NCBI RefSeq assembly: GCF_940670685.1
Contig: NZ_OW711693.1
Location: 2,418,001-2,482,000 of the forward strand
DNA length: 64,000 bases
Direction: 5' to 3'
From: Anaeropeptidivorans aminofermentans
GTDB lineage: Bacteria; Bacillota; Clostridia; Lachnospirales; UBA5962
The position numbers and the translations under genes were made by a program. The notes under the pieces are model-generated. The model saw only the letters and a list, made by a program, of their open reading frames with translations. It was not told the origin of the DNA and made no database searches. This document shows positions 29,101 through 37,985 of this stretch, piece after piece; within the stretch, counting starts at the first letter, position 1, and each line of letters begins with the position of its first letter.

Positions 29101-32100
29101 CCGAGGGAAATGCCATAGGTCCCCACGTTTTCCCCTGCTGCACGACTGAGATTGCCGGTGAAAGCCTCCGGAGCCAAGCCAGCGCCATTTGTAAAGGTCA
29201 ATATTGGGTCAATCTTGCCATATTTTTTGCTCTGACCGGAGTGGGGCATGATGGTGATTGGCTTGGGAGCAATGGTGTAGCTGATGTTTTTCGTGCCGTA
29301 AAAGCTGCCGATGCCGGTGATGGTGAGCGTCACCGTTCCGGCGTTTGTGCCGTCGCTTGCGCTCCCGTCTGCTACCGCAACAGTATAATCGGTGTCCTTA
29401 ACCAGTGTTTCGCCGTCAAAGGTCAAGGCTGGGATTTGCTCACTGCCGTTATAAATGCGAGGGGCTGTGTCTGCTGCGGCATACTGGATATCCCGTGCTA
29501 TCAGATATAATCCGCCGTCGCCGTTCTGCCCCGCAAGCCCTTTTAGCGTGGGCAGCTTACCCTCGGCGAATGTCCAAACGCCGCTGTCCCAGGCAGATGT
29601 ATTCCAATTCTCCGCCGTCGTCCAGAAGCTGTCGCCAAACAGGGCCTGCGATGTCAAATCCACACCGTCTTTTGCATTTAGACCCTTATTTGCCCATGTG
29701 CCGGGTATGCGGCTGAACGCATAGTTGTTCAAGAGGGTGTCGGAGGTGTTTTTTCCCACCACGCGCCCGAAATTGTATGCTCCTGCGTTGATAGAAGGGT
29801 TAAGTGCCACACAATTTTTCACGGTGCCGCTGCTGAGAGTGCCCAGCACACCGCCAACATACCCCTCCGGATCCGTACCCAGAACGCTGCCGGTACTATA
29901 GCAATTTTTCACGGTGCCGCTGCTAACGTCTCCCGCAACGCCACCGACATAGAGAACGCCTTTGATATTGCCGGTGCTATAGCAATCTTGCACAGTAGCT
30001 ACCCCAACTCCTCCCACAATGCCACCGACATTGAACCGTCCGGAAACGCTGCTGCCGCTATAGCATCGCCGCACCGTAGTAGCATTGTTTTCGAGATACC
30101 CCATTATTCCGCCAATATAGTCACCGCTGCCGGTTACGCTGCCGGAGCTATAGCAGTCTTGTACCGTACCGCTGGAGATGCGCCCTACTGTTCCTCCGAC
30201 ATTATCCGCACCGGATATGTTGCCGATCACGGCGCAGTTCTCTACTGCCGCACCCCAAGCATATCCAGCTACGCCGCCGACACGGTTATTTCCGATGACG
30301 CTTGCGTCGATGATTCTGATATTCTGCACTTTGCTATCGACATAGAGATAGCCAAATAAACCGATGCAATCAGCCGCCGACCGGTTGATAGTTAGCCCGG
30401 TAATGGTTTTGTTGTTGCCATTAAAGTTTCCCTTGAATTGTTTTGCAGAGGTGCCAATGGGCATCCAGCCCTCCCTACTTGCATAGCTGGAAAGGTCAAG
30501 GTCATTTTCCAGCCTGTAATACCTTCCAGAATCTGCATAAGGTGAGGTTCCCGCATTCACCAGCTCCGCCAGCTTGGCAAGGTCTGCGGCGGTTTTGATA
30601 AGGTAGGGGTCGCCCTCGCTTGTGCCTGCGCCCTCAAAGAAGCTCGCGCCCGCCGGGAGCAAGTGCGCAGGCATGGAGGCGTCCTGCCCCGCAATGCCCT
30701 TGAGGATGGGCAGCTTGCCGGGTGCTATTTCCCATACGGTGGTATTCCAGTTTGCCGTAAAGCCCGTATCTTGCGTCCAGAAGTCCGCCGCACTGATTTC
30801 GGCGGCGGTTTTGGATAACCCGTCTACGCTGGTTGCATCGTTGTCGATTGCTTCCGAGCCACCGTTCTTTAACACTACCACACCATCAAAAGCCAAATTG
30901 CCACGTAGAGTCCCTTGATTAAATAGTACTAACACGCGCTCGACACCGCCTGAACCACTGACTGAGGGGTTAAGTGCAGCGCAATTTTCTACCCTGGGCC
31001 AACCTTGGACGCCCGAACCTTGGGCTTGACCCGCTATACCGCCGGCTTTGTAGCTGTCAGAGACGACGCCGGTGCTGTAGCAGTTTTCCACCGTGCCAGC
31101 GATGACAACCCCCGCCACGCCGCCAGCTATTTCAGCCCCGGAGATATTGCCGGTGCTGTAGCAGTCTTGTACATTGCCGCCCACGTCTACCTTGCCCACC
31201 ACCCCACCGGCAGAACCCTTTTGGCCTGTGCTTATCCGAGAAATATTTCCGGTGCTATAACAGTTTCTCACTATACCATCAACGCATCCCGCCACACCGC
31301 CTCGATCTTGACTCGAACTCTCTCCTGCGCTGTTGACATCGCAGGTACTATAGCAGTATTCCACTGTGCTGCTGTAGCCCACATAACCGACCACACCGCC
31401 GACAGAGTCTAAAGCGGTGATATTGCCCATAGTGTAACAATTTTGCAATGTGGCGGCTTCCATGAAGCCTGCGATGCCGCCGACCCTCTTGCCGCCGTTG
31501 ATGTAGACACCGGTAACACCGAGGTTTTTTACTGCTCCTCCACTGCCTATACACCCGAATAGTCCTTGATACATGACGCCTTCAAGGACATTATTGATGG
31601 TTAAGTTAGCAATTGTATTACCGTTTCCGTCAAATGTGCCATTAAATTTCATGTCGTATGCGTTGCCAATGGGCATCCAGCCCTCCCCGGTGGCATAGCC
31701 GGAAAGGTCGAGATCTTTCATCAGTCTGTAGTGTGCGGCATTATAGCTTGCGTTCCCTGCGTTTACAAGCCCCGCCAGCTTGGCGAGCTGGGCGGGGGTG
31801 CTGATTTGATATGGGTTTTCGCTGGTGCCAGCGCCGAAGAAATTCGGGTCGCTGCCGTCCACAATATGTGCGGGCAGGGCAACTGCCGCGCCAAAGCCGG
31901 GGAGCTTGCCGTTTTCTATTGTCCAACCGTTTTCCGTGGTAAACCGTCCGCCCAGTGTGCCGTCCGCCTTGATTTCGGCGGCTATTTTGGATTCACCGTC
32001 CATCTGATCCGCACCCTCAACAAGGGGTTTTGCATCGCCATCCTCCGTCACCGTCATGCCGCCAAAGGCGATGTTGCTGGAAAGGGGGATGTCATCGGCA

Positions 32101-33653
32101 ATTCCCACCACGCGCCCGACATCGCCTGAACCACTGACCGAGGGGTTCATCGCGGCGCAGTTTTCCACCGTGCCACCGTAGACATACCCCGCCACGCCGC
32201 CGACATGGTTGCCTGTGCCGCTGACCGCGCCGGTGCTGTAGCAGTTTTTCACACTGCCGCCGTCAACATACTCCACATGCCCCGCCACGCCGCCAACAGC
32301 GCTCTCGCCGCTGACGCTGCCGGTGCTGTAGCAGTTTTCTATCGTGCCGCCAACAACTGCCCCTGCCACGCCGCCGACATCGCTGCCTCCGCTGACGCTA
32401 ACATTCACCAGCCCCAAGCCGCCCACCTTGCCGCCTGTGCCGACAAAACCGAAAAAGCCCTGCGCATCTTCGCCGCTGCGGTTGATGGTCAGATTGCTGA
32501 TCCTGTGGCCGCCGCCGTCAAAGGTGCCCTCGAATGAATAGGAGTCATTGCCAATTGGCACCCAGCCCTCACCGCTAGAGTATGCCGAAAGGTCGAGGTC
32601 GTTCATCAGCTTCAGACTGACCTTTGCGCCTGCATCGTTAAACAAAAACAGCTCCAAGCCGTTTTCCCGCACATTCACCAGCGCGGCAATCTCGGCAAGC
32701 TGCGCCGCCGTGATGATTTCCAGCGGGCTGGCGCTTGTACCGCCGCCCGCCATGCGGGACATCTCTCCGCCGGCTGACTGCGGAATATACACCGTGATGC
32801 GGGGCGGCTCCACGCCGTCCGCAACGCCGCAGCCCTCGCCCAAAACGGCGGTAAACACATAGAGCCCCCGTTGAGGATTTTTTTGGTCATAATCCTGTTC
32901 TGTATCCCATGTCACCGGGATTTGAACCGTTTCGCCCTCGACCGTACCGCTTACGATTTCCGGGAATTCCGGTGCGGTGGCGTTCTGCCAGCGGATATCC
33001 TCGGGCAAATCGTCAAAGGCCGTCACTGTGCCTATAATGGTAACCGCACCAACGGTCACGGTGATTGCCGGGACTTCCACGCCGCTGGCAAGGGTAAGTT
33101 CCTCCGGCAGCTCGGGAGTGAAAATATATGTACCCGCTGCTTCACCGTTGTATTCCGGCGATGAAGTCCATGTGACAGGCAGGGGGACGGTGATTTCCTT
33201 GGCACTGTCCACGGTTTTCTCCGTGGGTTCGGCTTCAGAGCTGTCCCCGATTTTTTCCGCGTCGGAGGGAGAGGCGATTTCATCTCCCTCGCTGTCGCTG
33301 ATTTCGGATTCCTCCATTTCTTCAACGCCAATCGCTGACCCGCTTACCGTATCGGCGCTGTCTGAATCCGAATCAGCGCCCCCTGAATCCAGCACCGCTT
33401 CTTCTTCCAAAGCCGCAAGCCGTACCGTTGCCGTCAGGGTATCCGGCAGCTTCAAATCCGCTTCGGATGTGCCAATCGGCACATTCTGAACTGCAATATC
33501 CCACTCCAGCGCCTCAAAGGCGGTTACCTCGCCGCTTGCGCCAATAGGGAATGAGCCTGTTTCAGCCAGCGCCGAGACAGGCGTCATACCCACAACCATG
33601 ATGACGGACAACACCATAGCCGTGAGCCTTTGAATTGCTTTCCTTTTGCTCAT
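26112..33653 (-). CDS. Giant secreted surface protein: GLUG, MBG, SLH and cell-wall-binding repeats
   Basis: 2513 residues, secreted and held on the cell surface. Signal peptide about residues 1-33 (cleavage after SALA), Ig-like region with an acidic Ser/Asp/Glu linker (about 90-145), then three large blocks (starting near residues 306, 620 and 1020), each opening with a module containing AQLA(K/E)LA, LDLS and a GxFDG/FxG pattern and continuing in many GLUG repeats of the type GGVAGxxxGGTVxNCYSTG. MBG-type (about 1400-1850) and InlB-like (about 1905-1975) domains follow, then three SLH domains (about 2214-2391) and glucan/choline-type wall-binding repeats to the end. Start ATG 33653 has GGAGG seven bases upstream. 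Divergent from a TetR gene. Likely an adhesin; the ligand is unknown. Repeat number may vary by recombination. Confidence 0.9.
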   Translation of the reverse strand: MSKRKAIQRLTAMVLSVIMVVGMTPVSALAETGSFPIGASGEVTAFEALEWDIAVQNVPIGTSEADLKLPDTLTATVRLAALEEEAVLDSGGADSDSDSADTVSGSAIGVEEMEESEISDSEGDEIASPSDAEKIGDSSEAEPTEKTVDSAKEITVPLPVTWTSSPEYNGEAAGTYIFTPELPEELTLASGVEVPAITVTVGAVTIIGTVTAFDDLPEDIRWQNATAPEFPEIVSGTVEGETVQIPVTWDTEQDYDQKNPQRGLYVFTAVLGEGCGVADGVEPPRITVYIPQSAGGEMSRMAGGGTSASPLEIITAAQLAEIAALVNVRENGLELFLFNDAGAKVSLKLMNDLDLSAYSSGEGWVPIGNDSYSFEGTFDGGGHRISNLTINRSGEDAQGFFGFVGTGGKVGGLGLVNVSVSGGSDVGGVAGAVVGGTIENCYSTGSVSGESAVGGVAGHVEYVDGGSVKNCYSTGAVSGTGNHVGGVAGYVYGGTVENCAAMNPSVSGSGDVGRVVGIADDIPLSSNIAFGGMTVTEDGDAKPLVEGADQMDGESKIAAEIKADGTLGGRFTTENGWTIENGKLPGFGAAVALPAHIVDGSDPNFFGAGTSENPYQISTPAQLAKLAGLVNAGNASYNAAHYRLMKDLDLSGYATGEGWMPIGNAYDMKFNGTFDGNGNTIANLTINNVLEGVMYQGLFGCIGSGGAVKNLGVTGVYINGGKRVGGIAGFMEAATLQNCYTMGNITALDSVGGVVGYVGYSSTVEYCYSTCDVNSAGESSSQDRGGVAGCVDGIVRNCYSTGNISRISTGQKGSAGGVVGKVDVGGNVQDCYSTGNISGAEIAGGVAGVVIAGTVENCYSTGVVSDSYKAGGIAGQAQGSGVQGWPRVENCAALNPSVSGSGGVERVLVLFNQGTLRGNLAFDGVVVLKNGGSEAIDNDATSVDGLSKTAAEISAADFWTQDTGFTANWNTTVWEIAPGKLPILKGIAGQDASMPAHLLPAGASFFEGAGTSEGDPYLIKTAADLAKLAELVNAGTSPYADSGRYYRLENDLDLSSYASREGWMPIGTSAKQFKGNFNGNNKTITGLTINRSAADCIGLFGYLYVDSKVQNIRIIDASVIGNNRVGGVAGYAWGAAVENCAVIGNISGADNVGGTVGRISSGTVQDCYSSGSVTGSGDYIGGIMGYLENNATTVRRCYSGSSVSGRFNVGGIVGGVGVATVQDCYSTGNIKGVLYVGGVAGDVSSGTVKNCYSTGSVLGTDPEGYVGGVLGTLSSGTVKNCVALNPSINAGAYNFGRVVGKNTSDTLLNNYAFSRIPGTWANKGLNAKDGVDLTSQALFGDSFWTTAENWNTSAWDSGVWTFAEGKLPTLKGLAGQNGDGGLYLIARDIQYAAADTAPRIYNGSEQIPALTFDGETLVKDTDYTVAVADGSASDGTNAGTVTLTITGIGSFYGTKNISYTIAPKPITIMPHSGQSKKYGKIDPILTFTNGAGLAPEAFTGNLSRAAGENVGTYGISLGNLSAGGNYELSLDLVTVHFTIEQAKVSEITTTVDNANKTAYEMRTATTAQAVVDAAGLPSSVNVSTDGGTAVLPITWETSTAYNIKGTEYAVTGTLTGNENIDANSISKSITVTVTPVTAANPTFGDTLVVINSDSSATAAELGSTILPASGNILVEGQSIAYTVDWNGGETLDRTAVGNEQTFTGTINYSSPPAWITLPSDLTVSRKVTVADKTLVTIGGITTANKTYDGTFYAPTGTVTCSHSFPINQLEWLYESTDGADYSSSTAPTNAGAYKLTISVPDSNANYAGREVLTFTIEKRQITLTADHKSVIKGSSLPELTYTVGNLAPGKTKADALSTEPALACPTFNGNTPGSYTITLTGGTATDNYSITARTDGTLTVAEQTYTITFNLNGGTRTGGGELIQTVAKGSAATAPTVSRSSYTFTGWDKSFDNVTADLTVTASWSYNGGGGSGGGDSYTPGTPAITTPAKKPDQPVTATVSVTATTGANGAANASIPEKSITDAITKAQTDAKAQGKTVNGIAVALNVALPQGTTSFTATLSRNSLNSLVSAGVSSLTLAGSPVDVSFDLKALQEIQKQSGGDISITIVPATGLSKEAKALLGNRPVYSITISYVKDGKTVNVTSLGSGTATLSIPYTPDRNEAVGYLFGVYVDANGKAIRIDTSAYDANSGSLLIPTGHFSVYGVGYTAPSAKFTDIGNHWGKEAIDYVVGRGLLSGTSKTTFAPDASMTRGMLVTALGRLAGVDVKAYTTNSFTDVKADSAFRPYIEWAYKKGVVQGIGNQQFAPDRAITREEIAVIFVNYAKVTGYKLPVTREATAYADASSIGSTYKTAVTAMQQAGIMMGETNNKFNPKSNATRAEVSAMLHRYIKLTIDPATAQGWALNDDGQYMYYKDGKSLTGTQTIDGVKYFFETTGALKTGWVKDGGNWRYYSGNKAAVGWLDISDKRYYFTKDGIMVSGKWLEIGGKWYYFYADGSLAKNTKVDGYEVDKTA

Positions 33654-33787
33654 ACCGTTTCCTCCATTTCGTATTCTTAAAAACCTTGTTCCGTAATGAA
33701 CAGACCCATTTACCTGTCTTATGAAAATACAGAGAGTTCCGCACAATCACTTGAATTCTGATTTAATCAGTGATACACTAATTTTAA

Positions 33788-33816
33788 TAACTTAATTTAC
33801 AAACCTAATTTAGTTA
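33788..33816. promoter_or_regulatory. Candidate TetR operator between surface protein and TetR gene
   Basis: TAACTTAATT (33788-33797) and AATTTAGTTA (33807-33816) form an imperfect inverted repeat with 10-base arms, with CTAATTTAG nested at 33805-33813. It stands in the AT-rich divergent promoter region, where a TetR dimer could control both directions. Confidence 0.5.
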
Positions 33817-33866
33817 CTTAGATTATTTTACGGTACTTTCCTTAAAAAATCAAGAGGAGAAGAAGC

Positions 33867-34490
33867 ATGGAGGATAAAAAAACAGACAAGCGAAAAGCGC
33901 AGGGCGCCGAAACAAAAAGAAAGCTGATTGAAATTTCAAAACGGCTTTTTACGGAGCGCAGCTTTTCCGAGGTTGGTGTCGAGGATATCACTGATGAGGC
34001 CGGGATTACGAAGGGCGCATTCTATGTGCATTTTGCGTCTAAGGATGCGCTGATTGCCCTGCTGATTGCCGATTACACCGCACGCACGGATGCGGACTAC
34101 AAAGCGGTGTTTGATACGCTTCCCCCTAATATGCCTGCCTCCGGAGTGCTGCTTGCTTTAACCGAAAAAATAGCCGATGTGCTGACGGGCGACATCGGCT
34201 ATGATAATATTAAAAAAATCTATCAAATTCTGCTGACAGGGGTGGTGGACGCCAAGGCCGTCAAAAGCTATGACAGAGAGTTGTATACACTGTTTTATGG
34301 CATATTGGAACAGGGAATCCACAATGGAGAGTTTCAGAGTGATCTGCCGGTAGAGGTGCTATCACGGCACTTTGTGATGGCGATTCGGGGCATTTGCATC
34401 GACTGGTGCATCCAATACCCGAATGTTGACTTGAAGGCGCAGTCGCTGGAGCATTGCCAGATGCTGATGCAGGGATTGCAAAACGAATAG
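33867..34490 (+). CDS. TetR-family regulator, paralog 1
   Basis: 207 residues. The N-terminal helix-turn-helix (RKLIEISKRLFTERSFSEVG, then VEDITDEAGITKGAFYVHF, residues about 18-60) is classical TetR. The C-terminal ligand domain is all-helical. AGGAG precedes the ATG. It closely resembles the protein encoded at 34667-35287 throughout, so the two arose by duplication; they are convergent. Divergent from the surface-protein gene with an operator-like inverted repeat between, which suggests control of that gene. Ligand unknown. Confidence 0.93.
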   Translation: MEDKKTDKRKAQGAETKRKLIEISKRLFTERSFSEVGVEDITDEAGITKGAFYVHFASKDALIALLIADYTARTDADYKAVFDTLPPNMPASGVLLALTEKIADVLTGDIGYDNIKKIYQILLTGVVDAKAVKSYDRELYTLFYGILEQGIHNGEFQSDLPVEVLSRHFVMAIRGICIDWCIQYPNVDLKAQSLEHCQMLMQGLQNE

Positions 34491-34557
34491 CCTCATCATC
34501 TTTTTGACTTCCGGTCCCTGTTAGAACGCACCCAAAGTTCGATAAGTATTTAGAAGA

Positions 34558-34604
34558 AAAAAGACCATGCTCGTCTGCTAAAATTGCAGGGAGCACAGTC
34601 TTTT
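34558..34604. terminator. Terminator between the two TetR genes
   Basis: AAAAGAC and GTCTTTT arms with an inner TGCTC/GAGCA and TGC/GCA stem form an imperfect hairpin between the two convergent regulators. Confidence 0.7.
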
Positions 34605-34666
34605 GTTTTTAATGTGTATTGTTTTTTCTGCAAAACCAGAGCTGGGGATAAGAACCAACCGGTTTC

Positions 34667-35287
34667 TCAAACAGTAATCCCTTCAATCAACAGTCTGCAA
34701 TGCTCTACGGATTGTTCTTTCAGGTCAAAATCGGGATAGCGGATACACCATTCAAAGCTGATGCCCCGAAGCGCCGCAACGAAATGGCGTGCCAGTGTTT
34801 CGGCGGACAATGTGCTTTTTAGTTCTCCCTGACCAATTCCTTTCTCCAGGATGCCGTGAAACAGCAAATACAATTCCCGCCCATAGCCTTTTACCGCTTC
34901 GGTATCCACTGTTCCCGCCAGCAGCATCTGGTAAACCTTTTTCATATTCTCACAGCCGATTGTCTCTATAAGGACTTCAGCTATTTTCTCAGTCAGAGCC
35001 AAAAGCACATTAGATGTAGGCATATCAGCAGGCAGCGCTTCCAAAAACGCCTTATAGTCCGTATCGGCGCGGGAGGCATAATCCGCAATTACCATTGCGA
35101 TGAGGGCATCTTTAGATTCAAAATGCACATAGAACGCACCTTTGGTAATCCCGGCTTCGTCGGTGATATCCTCAACCATGACATCGGCATAATTATGTTC
35201 CTTAAACATTCTTTCCGCGATTTCATATAGCTTCTTTTTTGTTTCGGCGCCCTGCACCTTTCTTTTATCCGGTTTTTTCTGTCTCAT
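34667..35287 (-). CDS. TetR-family regulator, paralog 2
   Basis: 206 residues with the same layout and much the same sequence as paralog 1: KKLYEIAERMFKEHNYADVM, VEDITDEAGITKGAFYVHFE and a matching C-terminal domain including EHCRLLIEGI. Ribosome binding site and leader (AGAGGAGAAAAACT) also resemble those of paralog 1. A separate palindrome upstream at 35351-35370 suggests it binds a different operator and may regulate itself. Confidence 0.93.
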   Translation of the reverse strand: MRQKKPDKRKVQGAETKKKLYEIAERMFKEHNYADVMVEDITDEAGITKGAFYVHFESKDALIAMVIADYASRADTDYKAFLEALPADMPTSNVLLALTEKIAEVLIETIGCENMKKVYQMLLAGTVDTEAVKGYGRELYLLFHGILEKGIGQGELKSTLSAETLARHFVAALRGISFEWCIRYPDFDLKEQSVEHCRLLIEGITV

Positions 35288-35350
35288 AGTTTTTCTCCTC
35301 TTGAAAATCTAAAAAAAGTAGCCTATAACAATCAAAGATTATAACCCTAT

Positions 35351-35370
35351 TTAGAAAAACTGTTTTCTAA
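35351..35370. promoter_or_regulatory. Palindrome upstream of TetR paralog 2
   Basis: TTAGAAAAACTGTTTTCTAA has 8-base perfect arms around a 4-base centre, about 65 bases before the start codon. Size and place suit a TetR-type operator. Confidence 0.6.
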
Positions 35371-35487
35371 CCTGAGTATAGCACTTGATGCGCTATGAAT
35401 CAAGCGACCTAATTTATGCGGATAACATCGCCAGTACAAGACATACTGAACCAACAAAACGTTCTATTGTTTTCACATACCTTCCGT

Positions 35488-36405
35488 TTACCTGTTGTTC
35501 AGCTTCGCCTCATATTCCGTCAGGTCAAATACCTTTTTCTCAGCCTTGGCCTTTAAGTAGTCAGGCAGCGTCTCATCCCGAAGCTTTTCCGCAAAGTCTG
35601 CCCACTCGGTGAATTCCGGCTTGCTCATGGTCTTTTTCAGCACGCGGGCGTAATATTTCTTGTAGGCGCGCTGGTGCAGCTTCCAGACATCGTTGCTTTC
35701 AGTTTTTTCCTTAAAGCTTCTGGCGGCGCCGAGCTCACGGCAGGTCTGCCCGCCCTCGAAAACACTGTCGCAATATTCATAGTGAAAGCCTTTTTCCAGC
35801 AGAAAATATTGTCCGCAGAGCTTACACTGTTTGGGAACGCAGCCCTTTAGGATGCCTTTGAAAAAATCCGTGTAGAGAAAATCCAGCAGCCGCGTAAAGG
35901 TCATGCGTTCAAACAACGCCGCTTTTCCGTTTTCATCCTCCAAAAGCAGATACTGAAGACTGGAAACTGCCGCCGTCCGCTGCTCCGACGCACCCATGGT
36001 TTTGTCGGCTACAAAAGAACCCATGCCGTTCTTGGCAATCTGTTGGATAAAGCTCTTGTCTTTTTTCAAGCTTACATCCTTCAAAAAAACGCGGTAACAC
36101 CCCAGCAGTTCCAAGTCCTCCAGTAGGGCGGCGTACTCCCCTTCGGTCGCGCCGCTCAGTCTGTCCGGGTTGGGAAAATCCCGAAACAGGGGCATCTCCA
36201 AAATTATTTCATTTATCCTGTCTGTGCCGCAGCCTTGTGCCGCGGCACTTTTATATTCCCCCATATCATAATTCAAAAAGGCAGTGAAAAGCTCGTTGTA
36301 CTTGTAGCTCCGCCTGTTTATTTCAATATGCGTCTCCCCGAAAAGAACATCAAACGAAAAGAAGCCGGTATCGTCCGGAAACAGGTCTTTAAAAAACAGC
36401 GCCAT
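35488..36405 (-). CDS. Zinc-ribbon protein, DUF6076-like, unknown function
   Basis: 305 residues. A cysteine cluster near residues 195-230 (PKQCKLCGQYFLLEKGFHYE, then YCDSVFEGGQTC) looks like a treble-clef zinc site. The C-terminal part is rich in basic and aromatic residues (HQRAYKKYYARVLKK). The pattern fits the DUF6076 group found with clostridial mobile elements, but this assignment is from memory and tentative. GAGGTG precedes the ATG. It is divergent from the RepA-like ATPase gene. DNA binding is possible; no function is known to me. Confidence 0.7.
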   Translation of the reverse strand: MALFFKDLFPDDTGFFSFDVLFGETHIEINRRSYKYNELFTAFLNYDMGEYKSAAAQGCGTDRINEIILEMPLFRDFPNPDRLSGATEGEYAALLEDLELLGCYRVFLKDVSLKKDKSFIQQIAKNGMGSFVADKTMGASEQRTAAVSSLQYLLLEDENGKAALFERMTFTRLLDFLYTDFFKGILKGCVPKQCKLCGQYFLLEKGFHYEYCDSVFEGGQTCRELGAARSFKEKTESNDVWKLHQRAYKKYYARVLKKTMSKPEFTEWADFAEKLRDETLPDYLKAKAEKKVFDLTEYEAKLNNR

Positions 36406-36554
36406 AGGCTCACCTCAATAGATAATGGATTTCATGCAGTAGAGTATATACATATACTATCTCATTTTCTATTTACAAAGTCAAGAGAGTCTGTTAGCAT
36501 AACGATAGATAATTTAGTCATAACACTCATTATCTACAGGGAGGTGGATGAGCA

Positions 36555-37607
36555 ATGCTAAAGAAATTAGAAACCATGGATGCGGAAACCCTGATGACCA
36601 CACCCATGGAGCCGATCAGGTTTATTGTAAGCGGATTAATTCCGCAGGGGCTGCATATCCTTGCAGGCTCTCCGAAAGTCGGCAAGAGCTGGCTGGCGCT
36701 CTGGATTTGTCTGCAGGTAACAAAGGGAGAACCGGTGTGGGGGTTCGAAACCCGAAAGTGCGAGGTGCTCTATCTCTGTCTGGAGGACAGCTTCGCCCGC
36801 ATCCAAAGCAGATTGTTTGAAATTACGGAAGAAGCTCCACCCACTTTACACTTTGCTATTATGAGCGACGCCATCGGAAACGGTCTGGAGCTTCAGATTG
36901 AGAATTTCCTTGCAGAGCATCCCTGCACGGGATTGATTGTCATTGATACCCTGCAAAAGGTTCGCAAAACGGTTTCCTCCAATGTGAATCCCTATGCCGC
37001 CGACTATGATGACATTTCTGCTCTCAAGGGGCTGGCAGACCAGCACAGGCTTGCTATCGTACTCGTCCACCATCTACGGAAAAGTGCTGACAACGATCCG
37101 CTGAACATGATATCCGGCACCACGGGAATTGCGGGCGGCACGGACAGCAGCTTCATCCTGCAGAAAGAAAAAAGAACAGAAACCACGGCAACTCTCATCT
37201 GCACCGGCAGGGATATTGAAAGCCGGGAACTGTTTTTGGGGTTCAACAAAGATACTTTCCTTTGGGAGCTGCTCCAACCGATTGAAGCGGCAGAGCACAA
37301 AGCGGACGAGGTGATTTTACTTCTCTCTGACTTTATGAAATCGGCGGTTGTGTTCACAGGAACCGCTACCGAGCTTGCGGAGCGGCTCAAGCTGTTTGGC
37401 GGAACGGAATATCTCCCGGCGGTTCTGAAGAAGAAAATCATGAAACACATGGACTATCTTCAGAAAAACAAGATTTCCTATTCCGATCAGCGCAGCTTTG
37501 AACGGCGGGAGTTTACCCTCCGTTATGACGGCAATGACGGCATGACGGCAGAAAACGCCCCCACAGATTTGCCGTCTTTGCCGTCACAGCCGTCAGCAGA
37601 GGTATAA
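36555..37607 (+). CDS. RepA-like AAA ATPase (AAA_25 family)
   Basis: 350 residues. Walker A GSPKVGKSW around residue 39, Walker B TGLIVIDTLQKV, and a RecA-like core with VLVHHLRKSADNDPLNMISG, matching hexameric plasmid RepA/DnaB-like helicases of the AAA_25 type. Such proteins are common in clostridial integrative elements near the recombinase, and may act in replication or processing of the excised circle. The C-terminal part (about 255-330) resembles a winged helix. GGAGG lies ten bases before the start. A hairpin-rich non-coding region follows directly. Confidence 0.85.
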   Translation: MLKKLETMDAETLMTTPMEPIRFIVSGLIPQGLHILAGSPKVGKSWLALWICLQVTKGEPVWGFETRKCEVLYLCLEDSFARIQSRLFEITEEAPPTLHFAIMSDAIGNGLELQIENFLAEHPCTGLIVIDTLQKVRKTVSSNVNPYAADYDDISALKGLADQHRLAIVLVHHLRKSADNDPLNMISGTTGIAGGTDSSFILQKEKRTETTATLICTGRDIESRELFLGFNKDTFLWELLQPIEAAEHKADEVILLLSDFMKSAVVFTGTATELAERLKLFGGTEYLPAVLKKKIMKHMDYLQKNKISYSDQRSFERREFTLRYDGNDGMTAENAPTDLPSLPSQPSAEV

Positions 37608-37985
37608 TCGCTCCACGTTGCCCCTTGTGTCGCCCTGTGTGCCGGTTTTGACCGGCAGGATGGCATTCCTGCACCGAACCAGAGTAAAACCGCAGCGTGA
37701 GGGCTTTGTGCCGAGCGTTTGGGAAAGAGCACCGGCTCCTGAATCCGGAGTTCTCCACGGTAGAAAGGATGAGCAGGATAAAGTCAGGTGACCGCAAGCG
37801 GCCCCCTGACGGTCACAGCGTCCCGCAGTGCGGGGCGCAGAGCGGCATTGTACGGTGGTCGGACAAGGTGCCCTAAATCAAAATGGGTATTCCTTCGGGA
37901 AGTCCGGGGGGCAGAAAACACCGGGATGCCAGCCGCTATCCCGGATGTCCACAACGGAAAATAAGCGAAAAAGGAGATTTTCACA
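37608..37985. other. Hairpin-rich non-coding block, candidate origin of transfer or replication
   Basis: About 380 G+C-rich bases without a gene. Hairpins seen: GCCGGT/ACCGGC (37641-37656), CAGGA/TCCTG (37656-37671), GTGACCG/CGGTCAC (37788-37816), CCCGC/GCGGG (37822-37834), TTCC-TTCG-GGAA near 37893-37904, CCGGGAT/ATCCCGG (37921-37944). It lies between a RepA-like ATPase and ribbon-helix-helix genes, the usual place for an oriT or replication origin in such elements. No relaxase gene is present in the element. Confidence 0.45.

Noticed and set aside
29800-32400. Regularly spaced repeats that might look like a CRISPR array
   Set aside because: They are GLUG codon repeats inside the surface-protein reading frame, with variable length and no cas genes.
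26094-33489. Many long open frames on the plus strand across the surface-protein gene
   Set aside because: They are antisense shadows of a G+C-rich, repetitive coding region; they lack ribosome binding sites and have repeat-driven Ala/His/Cys-rich composition.
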